Notes under the pieces: model-generated
What the model was told of the DNA's origin: nothing
What the model saw: the letters and a program-made list of their open reading frames with translations, nothing else
The model's database searches: none
Source: JBBRQP01 sp038226175
GTDB taxonomy: Bacteria > Cyanobacteriota > Cyanobacteriia > Gloeobacterales > Anthocerotibacteraceae
Reading direction: 5' to 3'
Length of the DNA stretch: 64,000 nucleotides
Assembly (NCBI GenBank): GCA_038226175.1
Contig: JBBRQP010000004.1
Location: 6,623-70,622, forward strand
Part shown: positions 1 through 8,484 of the stretch, piece after piece
Layout of the letters: every line of letters begins with the position of its first letter
Numbering within the stretch: position 1 is the first letter of the stretch
Made by a program: the position numbers and the translations under genes

Positions 1-764
1 TTGCCGTGCGCGAAGCGCTCAAACCGCTAATTGAAACCCTCCAAATACAAAATAAAGCCCTACGTATTGGGGTCAACCATGGTTCTCTCGCCGAACGCAT
101 GGTCTATACCTATGGTGATACGCCCCTCGGCATGGTCGAGTCTGCCCTCGAATTCATCCGTATTTGTGAAGAGCTGGATTTTCATAATCTAGTGATCTCC
201 CTTAAGGCTTCACGGGTGCCCGTGATGCTCGCGGCCTATCGTCTAGCTGCTCAGCGTTTTGATGAACTGGGTATGAATTATCCTTTTCATCTGGGCGTGA
301 CCGAAGCTGGTGATGGCGAATATGGACGCATCAAATCAACTGCTGGTATTGGGACGCTGCTCGCTGAAGGCATTGGCGATACGATTCGCGTCTCTCTGAC
401 GGAAGACCCCAAAAAAGAAATTCCCGTCTGCTACAGCATTTTACAAGCTCTTGGTTTGCGTAAAACGATGGTCGAATATGTGGCCTGCCCCAGCTGTGGA
501 CGCACGATGTTTAATCTTGAAGAAGTCCTCAAGGAAGTTCGAGCTGCAACGATTCATCTGGTGGGTCTAGATATTGCTGTCATGGGCTGCATTGTCAATG
601 GCCCAGGAGAAATGGCGGACGCGGACTACGGCTATGTGGGCAAAACGCCTGGGGTGATCGCGCTCTATCGCGGTAGAGACGAAATTAAGCGCGTGCCGCA
701 AGCTGAAGGTGTACAGCATCTCGTCGAAATTATCAAAGCCGATGGACGCTGGGTTGAGCCATGA
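1..764 (+). CDS. ispG: 4-hydroxy-3-methylbut-2-enyl diphosphate synthase, C-terminal part (5' end outside window)
   Basis: The reading frame is open from base 3 and enters from outside the window, so about 254 C-terminal residues are visible. IspG (GcpE) makes HMBPP from MEcPP in the MEP isoprenoid pathway, using a [4Fe-4S] cluster. The cluster region is intact: a CPSCGR motif, then [10 protein letters not shown] with the third cysteine and the conserved glutamate. In cyanobacteria and plastids the enzyme takes electrons from ferredoxin. Here the stop codon overlaps the start of a small ferredoxin gene (ATGA at 761-764), suggesting translational coupling to a dedicated electron donor. Confidence 0.95.
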   Translation, partial: AVREALKPLIETLQIQNKALRIGVNHGSLAERMVYTYGDTPLGMVESALEFIRICEELDFHNLVISLKASRVPVMLAAYRLAAQRFDELGMNYPFHLGVTEAGDGEYGRIKSTAGIGTLLAEGIGDTIRVSLTEDPKKEIPVCYSILQALGLRKTMVEYVACPSCGRTMFNLEEVLKEVRAATIHLVGLDIAVMGCIVNGPGEMADADYGYVGKTPGVIALYRGRDEIKRVPQAEGVQHLVEIIKADGRWVEP

Positions 765-973
765 CCTATCGGGTTACTTTTGTCAAAAGTAAAAAGTCTG
801 TCGAAGTTGAAGATTGGTTGACGCTCAATCTAGCGGCACGGCGGGCGCGTATCAAACTGCCCACAGATTGCTGTCACGGAGCCTGTGGGGTCTGTGAAGT
901 GATGACCCAACAACAGGGGCTGGTACGTGCTTGTATTACTTTGGTGAGTGAAGACATGGATGTGGAGTTGTAG
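761..973 (+). CDS. small plant-type [2Fe-2S] ferredoxin, coupled to ispG
   Basis: A 70-residue protein with the plant-type [2Fe-2S] cysteine pattern C37-x4-C42-x2-C45-x12-C58 (CCHGACGVC, then RAC). It is shorter than photosynthetic PetF (about 97 aa), with a compressed loop before the last cysteine. The ATG overlaps the ispG stop, so the two are probably co-translated. IspG needs two electrons per turnover, which makes this a candidate dedicated donor; that role is inferred from position. The gene ends 24 bp from the convergent uppS. Confidence 0.85.
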   Translation: MTYRVTFVKSKKSVEVEDWLTLNLAARRARIKLPTDCCHGACGVCEVMTQQQGLVRACITLVSEDMDVEL

Positions 974-997
974 TCGTTAGTAGAAATACTAGCTATC

Positions 998-1750
998 TCA
1001 CAACCGTCCAAATCGCCGTTTACGACCCTGATAATGACGTAGTGCTTCGTGGAAACAAGCGCGGTCAAAATCTGGCCAAAAAGCTTCAGCGGCGTAAAGT
1101 TCGGCGTAGGCCAACTGCCATAACAAGAAATTACTGAGCCGTAACTCACCACTACTGCGAATAATCAGATCAGGATCGCAGAGCGGATAGGTATATAGAT
1201 GACGGGCAAAGGTATCCTCATTAATCTGATCCGGTAAGAGTGTTCCCTGTTCTACTTGCCGTGCTAGACGTTGCACTGCATTAAGGATTTCTTGGCGACC
1301 ACCGTAGTTGAGCGCAACCGTGAAATTGACTACCTGATTAGCAGCCGTCAGCTGCATCGCGTGTTGGGTAAATGCCTGTAAAGCGGGAGGCAGACCATCT
1401 AGCTCACCAATGAACCGTAGACAAACGCCTTCGGCTAGTAAATCCTGTAACTCTCGCTGCAAAACCTCGTGAAATAACCCCATCAAAAAATTAACTTCTT
1501 CAGCCGGACGACCCCAGTTTTCGGTCGAAAATGCAAAAACAGTCAGTGCAGGAATCCCCCAATCCCGACAACAGCGCACCAAGTCTCGGATCGCCTCCAC
1601 CCCTTGGCGATGACCAAAAAATCGTGGTTTGCCCCGTTTCTGCGCCCACCGTCCATTGCCATCCATGATCACAGCCACATGACGCGGCAAACGTTGGGCG
1701 TCTAAGTCAGTAGGCAACTGTAAAAGGTCAAAGGGATAAGAGGGGGTCAT
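998..1750 (-). CDS. uppS: isoprenyl transferase (undecaprenyl diphosphate synthase)
   Basis: A 250-aa cis-prenyltransferase of normal length. It condenses isopentenyl diphosphate onto farnesyl diphosphate to make the C55 lipid carrier for peptidoglycan precursors. Family signatures are present: HVAVIMDGNGRWA near residue 25 with the catalytic Asp, FAFSTENWGRP, and RSSGELRLSNFLLWQ near the C-terminus. Its start overlaps the cdaA stop by 4 bases, so the two form one leftward unit; this neighbourhood is, as I recall, common in cyanobacteria. MraY, which loads the same carrier, lies 15 kb away. Confidence 0.95.
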   Translation of the reverse strand: MTPSYPFDLLQLPTDLDAQRLPRHVAVIMDGNGRWAQKRGKPRFFGHRQGVEAIRDLVRCCRDWGIPALTVFAFSTENWGRPAEEVNFLMGLFHEVLQRELQDLLAEGVCLRFIGELDGLPPALQAFTQHAMQLTAANQVVNFTVALNYGGRQEILNAVQRLARQVEQGTLLPDQINEDTFARHLYTYPLCDPDLIIRSSGELRLSNFLLWQLAYAELYAAEAFWPDFDRACFHEALRHYQGRKRRFGRL

Positions 1751-2592
1751 CGGGTGCGATTGGGATTACCAGGAAAGAAAAAATTACGTAACCAACCCGG
1801 TAGAAGCAACGGTGCTGTAACCATGGTTGGGGTCTTCACCAAGAGCGTTTTAAGTTGTTCTGGGGTCAAAGGACGTTGGAGGTTACCCCCTACTGCATAG
1901 GAAATAGACCCAGTTTCCTCTGAAACCACAATACAATGACTGTCGCTTTGTTCGCTAATACCAATTGCTGCACGATGACGGGTACCCAGTTGTTTGGATG
2001 TAATCTGGGTGGTGATCGGCAAAATTACCCCCGCCGCCCAGACCCGGCTCTCGCGGATCACCACAGCCCCATCATGAAGGGGAGACTTGGGGTTAAAAAT
2101 TGCCAATAGCAGCTCTGGTGAAAGTACAGCCTCCAATACGGTTCCCGAAGACGCCAGTAGGCGTTCATCTAGTAGGGATCGTTCCAGGACAATCAAAGCG
2201 CCGATACGCTGCTGTGCTAACTCCTGTACTACCTCGAGCAAGGCAAGAGCTTCTACACCAGCCGGGGTCAAGGCTCGGGGATTAGGCAGTAGACCCGTCA
2301 AAAAGTCACCACGCCCTAGTTGTTCCATTAATTTACGCAATTCTGGCTGAAACAAAATCGGAATGGCAACGGCAACACCAATCAGAACTTTATTTAAAAT
2401 AAAATTGAGTAAGGTTAGTTTGGCTAACGAACTCAAAAACCACGCTGCTACCAAAATCAAAAAGCCCCGAATCAGCAATACCGCGCGGGTTCTGCGTATC
2501 AACCGAAAAACCGTAAATAGCAGCAGGGCAACCAGCAGCCAATCTAGGACATCCAAAGGACCTATCGCTTCAAGCCAACGTTTGAAATTCAC
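1747..2592 (-). CDS. cdaA: diadenylate cyclase CdaA (c-di-AMP synthase)
   Basis: A 281-aa membrane-anchored DAC-domain protein that makes cyclic di-AMP from two ATP. Three N-terminal hydrophobic segments (about residues 15-90) precede the cyclase domain, which carries the DGA motif (SPLHDGAVVI) and the RHR motif (GTRHRAAIGISE). The two motifs form the nucleotide-binding active site. It lies upstream of uppS with a 4-base overlap. c-di-AMP controls osmolyte and potassium transport and night survival in cyanobacteria. The 57 bp upstream separate it from the preceding same-strand gene and may hold a promoter. Confidence 0.94.
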   Translation of the reverse strand: MNFKRWLEAIGPLDVLDWLLVALLLFTVFRLIRRTRAVLLIRGFLILVAAWFLSSLAKLTLLNFILNKVLIGVAVAIPILFQPELRKLMEQLGRGDFLTGLLPNPRALTPAGVEALALLEVVQELAQQRIGALIVLERSLLDERLLASSGTVLEAVLSPELLLAIFNPKSPLHDGAVVIRESRVWAAGVILPITTQITSKQLGTRHRAAIGISEQSDSHCIVVSEETGSISYAVGGNLQRPLTPEQLKTLLVKTPTMVTAPLLLPGWLRNFFFPGNPNRTR

Positions 2593-2649
2593 CGTGCTAG
2601 CCCCACTCCCCTCTAGAGTAATAAGTCTGCTTTATTTGTGCCATGTTCC

Positions 2650-3579
2650 CTAGTTATTGATGATCTCGACGCGAATTGTGTTCACCTGCCGTGGGGTAGG
2701 CACCGCTTGACTATTGCCGAGATAACTGACCCAAGGATTCTCTTTACCCTGCCAGCGTTGGCTAATTTGACTGGCCATTTTGGTCACTTGAATCTGTAGA
2801 ATATCGTTGGCTTCAACTTCATTGAGGCGCGCATCGGCAGTTTCTTCGCGGCTTTCTTGGGCAAGAACCTGAATTTGTAAAACATCCCCATTAAATCGCC
2901 AAAGCTCAATCCGCGTCCGGGATTTGAGTTCGCTATTATTGCCCGAAAAAGCCGGGTTAATCCGCATATCTGTCCTGGCAACCACGAGAGCTTTGACACC
3001 TAGATACCGAAAAAAATCACTGACGCGTTGGGGCTCAGGACGGTCACGATCCAAGATTTCGGCAAGGGTGTGGTTCATCTTGCGCCCAATAGGTTCAACT
3101 TTAGCCCGGTCAAAATAGGTCAAAGGCTGTACCTGTGGAAACCCCTTAAGTCGTACCAAATCCTCGGCAAAGCGTTGCGCAAAAATATCCGTACGCGGTA
3201 ATGACCCAACCCCGACTAAGCCGACAAGAGTTTGGGGCTGGAAAACGACAGGTGGGCTTAATCGCACATCTTGGGCTGAGGTTAGACCATCGTAGAGCCA
3301 AACTCGGGTGGTAGTCGCTTGATAGCCTGTTTGCTCAAAACTGACTTCCCACTGGGCACTATAGAGGCGCTCGAGTACATAGGTACCACTGGCATCCGTA
3401 CGTGCCGTCAGATTACCTAGCTTCACCTGCACATCTGGCAGGGGCTGGCCACTAGTGTCGGTTACCCGCCCTAATAGTCGCGCGGTGCCCCCTTGTGGAC
3501 TCACCAACAACTGTGCTCCCACAGGTAACTGCCAAAGCAGCGCTACTACCAAAATAAGTTTGTGCGCACCAAAAGCCAT
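2650..3579 (-). CDS. secreted protein with carboxypeptidase-regulatory-like (beta-sandwich) domain
   Basis: A 309-aa protein with an N-terminal signal peptide (hydrophobic residues about 7-22, ending near VGA). Residues about 33-110 form a carboxypeptidase regulatory-like beta-sandwich: LLGRVTDTSGQPLPDVQVKL is followed by a TDASGTYVLERL stretch. The remaining 200 residues are a conserved-looking soluble domain that I do not recognise. A periplasmic or outer-envelope location is expected. It lies in the leftward run between the DUF2808 gene (46 bp gap) and cdaA (57 bp gap). No function is assigned. Confidence 0.75.
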   Translation of the reverse strand: MAFGAHKLILVVALLWQLPVGAQLLVSPQGGTARLLGRVTDTSGQPLPDVQVKLGNLTARTDASGTYVLERLYSAQWEVSFEQTGYQATTTRVWLYDGLTSAQDVRLSPPVVFQPQTLVGLVGVGSLPRTDIFAQRFAEDLVRLKGFPQVQPLTYFDRAKVEPIGRKMNHTLAEILDRDRPEPQRVSDFFRYLGVKALVVARTDMRINPAFSGNNSELKSRTRIELWRFNGDVLQIQVLAQESREETADARLNEVEANDILQIQVTKMASQISQRWQGKENPWVSYLGNSQAVPTPRQVNTIRVEIINN

Positions 3580-3625
3580 AACTATCTTGCCCCAGCTCTC
3601 GCTATCCTAGCAAGCGCTAGAGCGG

Positions 3626-4168
3626 CTAATGGTTACGACCACCACTGATGAAGTGTAACCGTCCAAAACCAACAAAACGGGGCAGGGGAGATAGTCCTGA
3701 GGGAATGGCAGTTATGCCCACCAAATAATTACCCGCCATGCGAGGATTAGCCATATCTGCAAACTCAACGGTGACTACTTGTCCAGCTGCAACGGGCGTT
3801 GTTAAGGCCAGTACCAATGTATTATCACGATAGCTGCCTGTAAATGGAATGGCTTCTTGGGGAACCTGAGTGCGTTGGGCGGTGGGTTCTGTTGGGATAA
3901 AGACGCGCACCTGACTTAGGCTCGGGGGACGCAGTCCATAAAAAGCACCATTGGTGTCAGGTAATTCTAGTTCTATGCCAGCCAAACCGGGTCCTTGTGG
4001 AGGAAGGGTGAGGGTGAATTGATAGCGCGCTGCGTAGCTACCTGCGGCAAAATTACTGGTCGCTGCTCGGGATAATTCGACTACGCCTTGAAATCCGACT
4101 TGAGCTGCAGCCACCGTCATACTCAAATTAACCAACAAGACTAGACCTAAACATCGTGGTGCGATCAT
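3626..4168 (-). CDS. DUF2808 family secreted protein
   Basis: A 180-aa protein with a clear signal peptide (about residues 1-22, ending AAA) and a body typical of the cyanobacterial DUF2808 family: proline-rich beta pattern, TLTLPPQGPGLAGIEL, VRVFIPTEPT and the terminal FGRLHF. The family is probably periplasmic and has no established function. Its ATG directly follows the stop codon of the HAD-like gene (TAG-ATG), so the two are translated from one message. Confidence 0.75.
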   Translation of the reverse strand: MIAPRCLGLVLLVNLSMTVAAAQVGFQGVVELSRAATSNFAAGSYAARYQFTLTLPPQGPGLAGIELELPDTNGAFYGLRPPSLSQVRVFIPTEPTAQRTQVPQEAIPFTGSYRDNTLVLALTTPVAAGQVVTVEFADMANPRMAGNYLVGITAIPSGLSPLPRFVGFGRLHFISGGRNH

Positions 4169-4870
4169 CTATATCTCCTTGGGTAGCTCAGGCAGGAGTA
4201 GTTCAGAATCGGCAAACAGCGCCTGCCAATCTACTTGATCATAGCGGTCTACGACCCAGTCAGCACGACGCTGAACCATATGTAAGGGTGCGCGCGAAGT
4301 AATAGCCAAAATGGGCATACCTGCTTGGCGCGCCGCCCGCATCAGCCAATAACTGCTCTCAATTACCAAGCATTCGGCTGCCTGCAAATTGGGATCAAGA
4401 TGTGTGCGCAGATATTCTAGAGCTATCGCATAGGGGTTTTGGCTACTATCAGCGGTGATGTAAGCGCCAAAATAATCTGCATAGCCTAGCTCTTGGATTA
4501 AAGTTTGCGTTTGCTCCGGTGATTCTTCACAAACTAAAACGTTGACCAAACCGCCCTGGCGCAGGATATCTAAGCTCTCGGTGAGACCGGGCATAATCGG
4601 TAATGGCCGGGGTAAATGTTCACAATAGCGTTGTTGCTCAAGCGCTAGTAATTCACTCACAATCTGATCATTGACGGCGCGCCCCCGGCGTTCGAGTAAA
4701 AGTTGTACAGCCTGTTGGGCTGAGCCTTCGAGACTCCACTGTAAATATTCACCCGGACGCAAGGCCAAGCCTTGATCTGCCATCACCTCGGTTGTAATCT
4801 GACGACGCAACCCAGTATCTGCCAATAAAACGCCATGTAAACCCCAGCAACAGGCACGAAATGCAGTCAT
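4169..4870 (-). CDS. HAD-superfamily (CbbY/beta-phosphoglucomutase-like) protein lacking catalytic residues
   Basis: A 233-aa protein with the overall layout of subfamily IA HAD phosphatases. Motif I, normally DxDGxxxDT, reads GLHGVLLADT, so both catalytic aspartates are replaced (Gly and His). Motif II reads VLVCEES, the motif III region SSQNPY lacks the usual KP pair, and motif IV reads VIESS where VIEDS is expected. The fold-level similarity is clear, particularly ECLVIE and RAARQAGMPILAI. The frame is intact and sits inside a compact operon (3 bp after the TPR gene, 0 bp before DUF2808), so it looks like a maintained pseudoenzyme, not a decaying gene. Confidence 0.75.
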   Translation of the reverse strand: MTAFRACCWGLHGVLLADTGLRRQITTEVMADQGLALRPGEYLQWSLEGSAQQAVQLLLERRGRAVNDQIVSELLALEQQRYCEHLPRPLPIMPGLTESLDILRQGGLVNVLVCEESPEQTQTLIQELGYADYFGAYITADSSQNPYAIALEYLRTHLDPNLQAAECLVIESSYWLMRAARQAGMPILAITSRAPLHMVQRRADWVVDRYDQVDWQALFADSELLLPELPKEI

Positions 4871-4873
4871 AGA

Positions 4874-5728
4874 TTAGGATTTGGCCTTCAGCAAGACTTT
4901 GATCTCGGGCAAGCGTAAGACTTGACTGACATCATTGACCAATTTTTCACCCCAGAGTTGTTCACGCAAAAACGCGGCATCCCCATAGCTTGCATCGAGT
5001 TTGAGGGCGGCTTTGACTAGGGTTAGTCCTTGATCACGGTCATTTTTGGCATAGAGTGCCGTACCGAGAGCAAGACGGGGTTCAGCCGCGGTGTCTTCGA
5101 GTTTGACTGCTTTTTCCCAATTGAGGATCGCCTCACTGACTTTGCCTTGCTCATAGCTGACGAGGCCGACGTTGTTGATTGCTTGCCAAAAATCAGCTTT
5201 GAGGGTGACGGCTTGTTGGTAATTGCTCAGAGCCCGGTCAGCTTTACCCGTCAAATAATAGGCATTACCCAAGTCAAAATAAATTGCGGCATCCTTAGGG
5301 CTAATTTTGAGACCCTGTTCGTAGGCATTAATTCCAGCATAATAATTTTTGTCGCGTACATAAGCCCCGCCTAAAGCAAAGTAAAGGCGGCTATCATCGG
5401 GGGCGACACGTAAGCCTTGGCGTAAAGCGGTGATAGCTTCGGTGGTTTTGTTACTAGCTAGATAGATTTGTCCCTGTAAATAATAGAGTTCGGGCAATTT
5501 TGGTGAGAGCTGGATGGCGAGTCCAAGATAATTTTGGGCTTCGGGGAGACGATTGAGACGGGCTAGCTGGATCGCTTGTTGGCCCAATTCACGGGCTTGG
5601 CGGTCGGTTTCTTCAGTATCCAGACGTGGCGGGGTGATGAGGGCGACTTGGGCGTGTACGGGAAAGTAAAGTCCTAAACACAGCAAACTGGTCAAAAAGT
5701 ATTTCTTCATTACCGAAGCCCTGATCAA
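4874..5728 (-). CDS. secreted TPR-repeat protein
   Basis: A 284-aa protein with a signal peptide (start codon at 5728, hydrophobic core YFLTSLLCLGLYF). Tandem tetratricopeptide repeats fill residues about 45-240; several carry the canonical W/LG-Y-A-P spacing (AIQLSPKLPELYYLQGQIYL, AIYFDLGNAYYLTGKADRAL). TPRs mediate protein-protein contacts, so a periplasmic scaffold is likely. It is the first gene of the leftward run toward cdaA-uppS and is divergent from ccsA across 103 bp that must hold both promoters. Confidence 0.8.
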   Translation of the reverse strand: MIRASVMKKYFLTSLLCLGLYFPVHAQVALITPPRLDTEETDRQARELGQQAIQLARLNRLPEAQNYLGLAIQLSPKLPELYYLQGQIYLASNKTTEAITALRQGLRVAPDDSRLYFALGGAYVRDKNYYAGINAYEQGLKISPKDAAIYFDLGNAYYLTGKADRALSNYQQAVTLKADFWQAINNVGLVSYEQGKVSEAILNWEKAVKLEDTAAEPRLALGTALYAKNDRDQGLTLVKAALKLDASYGDAAFLREQLWGEKLVNDVSQVLRLPEIKVLLKAKS

Positions 5729-5831
5729 TCTTTGTACAGTTTAGCTTAACTGTTGCGTTGCGTTGATAGGTGCCGCTCAGCATTAGATACTTCAGGTTAG
5801 ACTAGAAAAGCCACGCGCTTCGGCAAAAATT

Positions 5832-6812
5832 ATGGATAATCTGATCGCCCTGCAAAAAACCCTTGATGACCTGACTTGTTATGTTTTGTTGGCTGCGACC
5901 TTGCTCTATTGGATAGGAGCAGCTTTTCCTAAGACACGCTGGCTAGGCGAGACGGCGACGGCAGGGATGGTTATTGCAGCCTTGACCAGTGGTAGTTTAC
6001 TGCTGGCGCGGTGGATCGAATCGGGGCATCCTTTCCCCGTGAGTAACCTATATGAATCTTTATTTTTCTTGTGTTGGTCTCTGACATTTTGTCATCTGGT
6101 CGCAGAATACAGTAGTCGTCAAAAATTAATTGGTGTATTTACCGCGCCGTTTGCTTTAGTTTTAGCGGCCTTTGCATCTTTCTATTTGCCAGCACGGTTA
6201 CAAGTTAGTGCGCCTCTAGTTCCGGCTCTTGATTCTAATTGGTTGATGCTCCATGTCAGTGTCATGGTTTTTAGTTATGGTTTTTTGTTAGCAGGTGGCG
6301 CGACAGCCATGGCTTACCTCTGGGTAACCCGCAAGGATAAACATGTCGAACTGAAGGGTAATTCTCTCGGACTCGGTGGTATGCGCCGCAGACCTGCACA
6401 GCTTGTCTCAGCATTTCAGGATCTAGGTAGTGGTAATGAGAGCGTTTTGACCTTGCCTCAAACAGTGACACCGATTTTGCAAACTTCGACCCTAGCCGAA
6501 ACTCTTGATAATGTTAGCTATCGCTTGATCGGTCTCGGATTTCCACTATTGACGATTGGCATTATTGCTGGGGCAGTTTGGGCTAATGATGCTTGGGGTT
6601 CTTACTGGAGTTGGGACCCCAAAGAAACATGGGCTTTTATTACTTGGCTCTTTTTTGCAGCCTATCTTCATGCCCGTCTGACGATTGGCTGGCAAGGTAA
6701 AAAACCAGCATGGCTGGCAGTAACGGGCTTTGCGGCGGTGTGGGTTACTTATCTGGGGGTCAATCTCCTGTCTGAGGGTTTGCATAGTTATGGCTTTTTT
6801 ATTAAGCAGTAA
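5832..6812 (+). CDS. ccsA: cytochrome c biogenesis protein CcsA (system II haem handling)
   Basis: A 326-aa polytopic membrane protein of the CcsA/ResC family. It carries the haem-binding tryptophan-rich WWD signature (WGSYWSWDPKETWAF, about residues 255-269) and flanking histidine-containing helices. With Ccs1 it delivers haem to apocytochromes c on the lumenal/periplasmic side (cytochromes f and c6). Length is normal. Its last 23 bases overlap the first signal peptidase gene, so both are probably transcribed together from the 103-bp divergent intergenic region. Confidence 0.93.
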   Translation: MDNLIALQKTLDDLTCYVLLAATLLYWIGAAFPKTRWLGETATAGMVIAALTSGSLLLARWIESGHPFPVSNLYESLFFLCWSLTFCHLVAEYSSRQKLIGVFTAPFALVLAAFASFYLPARLQVSAPLVPALDSNWLMLHVSVMVFSYGFLLAGGATAMAYLWVTRKDKHVELKGNSLGLGGMRRRPAQLVSAFQDLGSGNESVLTLPQTVTPILQTSTLAETLDNVSYRLIGLGFPLLTIGIIAGAVWANDAWGSYWSWDPKETWAFITWLFFAAYLHARLTIGWQGKKPAWLAVTGFAAVWVTYLGVNLLSEGLHSYGFFIKQ

Positions 6813-7632
6813 ACACCTCTGGATACACTATCGGCAACGCTATTGGCTAAGTCTGCGCTTACTGGCAGCAGCCCTTACTTTGGCGATGATTGTGCGGATA
6901 TTTATTGGTGAACCACGCTTTATTCCCACCGGTTCGATGATTCCGACCTTACTCGTTGATGACCGCCTACTTGTCGAAAAAGTTACCTATGATTTTCGGG
7001 AGCCCAAACGCGGCGATATTGTGGTATTTCATGCGCCGACTGACCCCGGACAGGATTATATCAAGCGGGTAGTAGGTATTCCAGGCGATCAGCTACGGAT
7101 TACGCGAGGGCAGCTACAGCTGATGGGCGCAACGATTAGTCGCGAACAATTATGGTCACGATTTTTAGTGATGCACCCAGAGATTTCTGCACAATATGCT
7201 CACCTAGCCGCCGAAGATCGAGAAAATTATCGTCCCACGCCGCTGGTGCATTTCTCGACAGCTGGTGCTTGGGTGGGCTGGGTCTATCCCAATGTTGGGT
7301 TGCAAACCTTTTATTTGAGCCGTGCTGAGATCGGCAAGTTGATGGGAGTCAGCCCAACTCAGGTCACGATTAGACCCGGACAGGTCTTGATCAATAACCA
7401 ACCCTTACACGAGGCCTATGTTAGTGAAGACCCGGAATATGCGTGTCCGGGGGAATGCTTATGGCTAAGTGAGCAGGAGTTGATGGTGCCTCGCGGACAA
7501 TTTTTTGTAATGGGGGATAATCGCAACAACTCCAAAGACTCCCACGCTTGGGGATTTTTACCGAAACAAAATATCATTGGTAAAGCCTTTATCCGTTTTT
7601 GGCCGCTACAACGCTGGGGTGTCATTTTATGA
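6790..7632 (+). CDS. lepB: signal peptidase I, first of three tandem copies
   Basis: Removes signal peptides from exported proteins at the membrane. I chose ATG 6790 (280 aa) over an upstream frame extension because it follows a GAGGG motif and matches the N-termini of the next two copies. One transmembrane helix (about residues 20-37) precedes the catalytic Ser49 (TGSM). The general base is Lys92 (YIKRVVG), and the C-terminal MGDNRNNSKDSHAWG box is intact. An extra segment of roughly 80-90 residues between the two halves ends in a CPGEC motif. The start overlaps ccsA. Confidence 0.92.
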   Translation: MAFLLSSKHLWIHYRQRYWLSLRLLAAALTLAMIVRIFIGEPRFIPTGSMIPTLLVDDRLLVEKVTYDFREPKRGDIVVFHAPTDPGQDYIKRVVGIPGDQLRITRGQLQLMGATISREQLWSRFLVMHPEISAQYAHLAAEDRENYRPTPLVHFSTAGAWVGWVYPNVGLQTFYLSRAEIGKLMGVSPTQVTIRPGQVLINNQPLHEAYVSEDPEYACPGECLWLSEQELMVPRGQFFVMGDNRNNSKDSHAWGFLPKQNIIGKAFIRFWPLQRWGVIL

Positions 7633-7641
7633 GGCGCGAAG

Positions 7642-8472
7642 ATGTTTAACCTGCAAGCCTGGTTTGTCAAAAATAAACGCGAGATTATCGAAGATATTAT
7701 TCTCGTTGTGTTCTTGGTATTTGTGTGGTTATTTATTGCCGAACCCCGTTATATTCCTTCGGGCTCAATGCTGCCGACCTTTTTGATCAATGACCGCTTG
7801 ATTGTCGATAAAGTCAGTTATCGTTTGCGTGTGCCTCAGCGCGGTGAGATTGTTATTTTTACGGTGCCCAATGATCCTTCTAACGATGCCTTAATTAAGC
7901 GCATTGTCGGTTTACCAGGCGATAAGATCCGTATTCAGGGTGGACGCGTCAAAGTCAACGGTCAGCCGATCGAACGTCAAGATTTGGAGTACGCCTATTT
8001 ACAAGCTCATCCCCCATTACTCCAACGCTTTGAGCAAACTAGCCAACAGGAAAAAAACTTTGAACTACGTCCAACCCTACTGGCACATTACGAACCAGAG
8101 CAAGTTGTGGTAGGGGCGGTTTTCCCGACGCAAGAAATTGTCGAAGAAACCTTAAACCGTAGTCAGGTCGCGCAATTATTAGGGCAAAAGGAAGCAGCGG
8201 TCACCATTGAGCCAGGGGGCGTTTTTATTAATGGTCAGCGCTTACCCGAAGATTATACTAATGAAGATCCTGACTATAACTGTCCGGGTAATCAATGCTT
8301 TGCCCCGACGGGCGAAACCTTTACTGTGCCCGAAAATTCCTATTTTGTGATGGGCGACAACCGTAACAACAGCCGCGATTCCCACATCTGGGGCTTTTTA
8401 CCGCGCCAAAATATGATCGGTAAGGCACTGGTACGATTTTGGCCGTTAAATCGGTTGGGCTTACTTCCCTAA
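7642..8472 (+). CDS. lepB: signal peptidase I, second tandem copy
   Basis: A 276-aa paralogue beginning 10 bp after the first copy. It has an N-terminal transmembrane helix (about residues 15-32), catalytic Ser42 in SGSM, Lys86 in LIKRIVG, and the MGDNRNNSRDSHIWG box, so it should be active. The inserted segment between Lys86 and the last box is retained and carries a CPGNQC pair. Both catalytic halves are close to the neighbouring copies while the insert is more divergent, suggesting specialisation for different substrates (inference). Confidence 0.92.
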   Translation: MFNLQAWFVKNKREIIEDIILVVFLVFVWLFIAEPRYIPSGSMLPTFLINDRLIVDKVSYRLRVPQRGEIVIFTVPNDPSNDALIKRIVGLPGDKIRIQGGRVKVNGQPIERQDLEYAYLQAHPPLLQRFEQTSQQEKNFELRPTLLAHYEPEQVVVGAVFPTQEIVEETLNRSQVAQLLGQKEAAVTIEPGGVFINGQRLPEDYTNEDPDYNCPGNQCFAPTGETFTVPENSYFVMGDNRNNSRDSHIWGFLPRQNMIGKALVRFWPLNRLGLLP

Positions 8473-8484
8473 AGCAGTTTTGGT

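Noticed and set aside
6730..6789. Upstream extension of the first signal peptidase into ccsA
   Set aside because: ATG 6790 has a ribosome binding site and aligns with the N-termini of the two paralogues; the extension does not look like a signal peptidase N-terminus.
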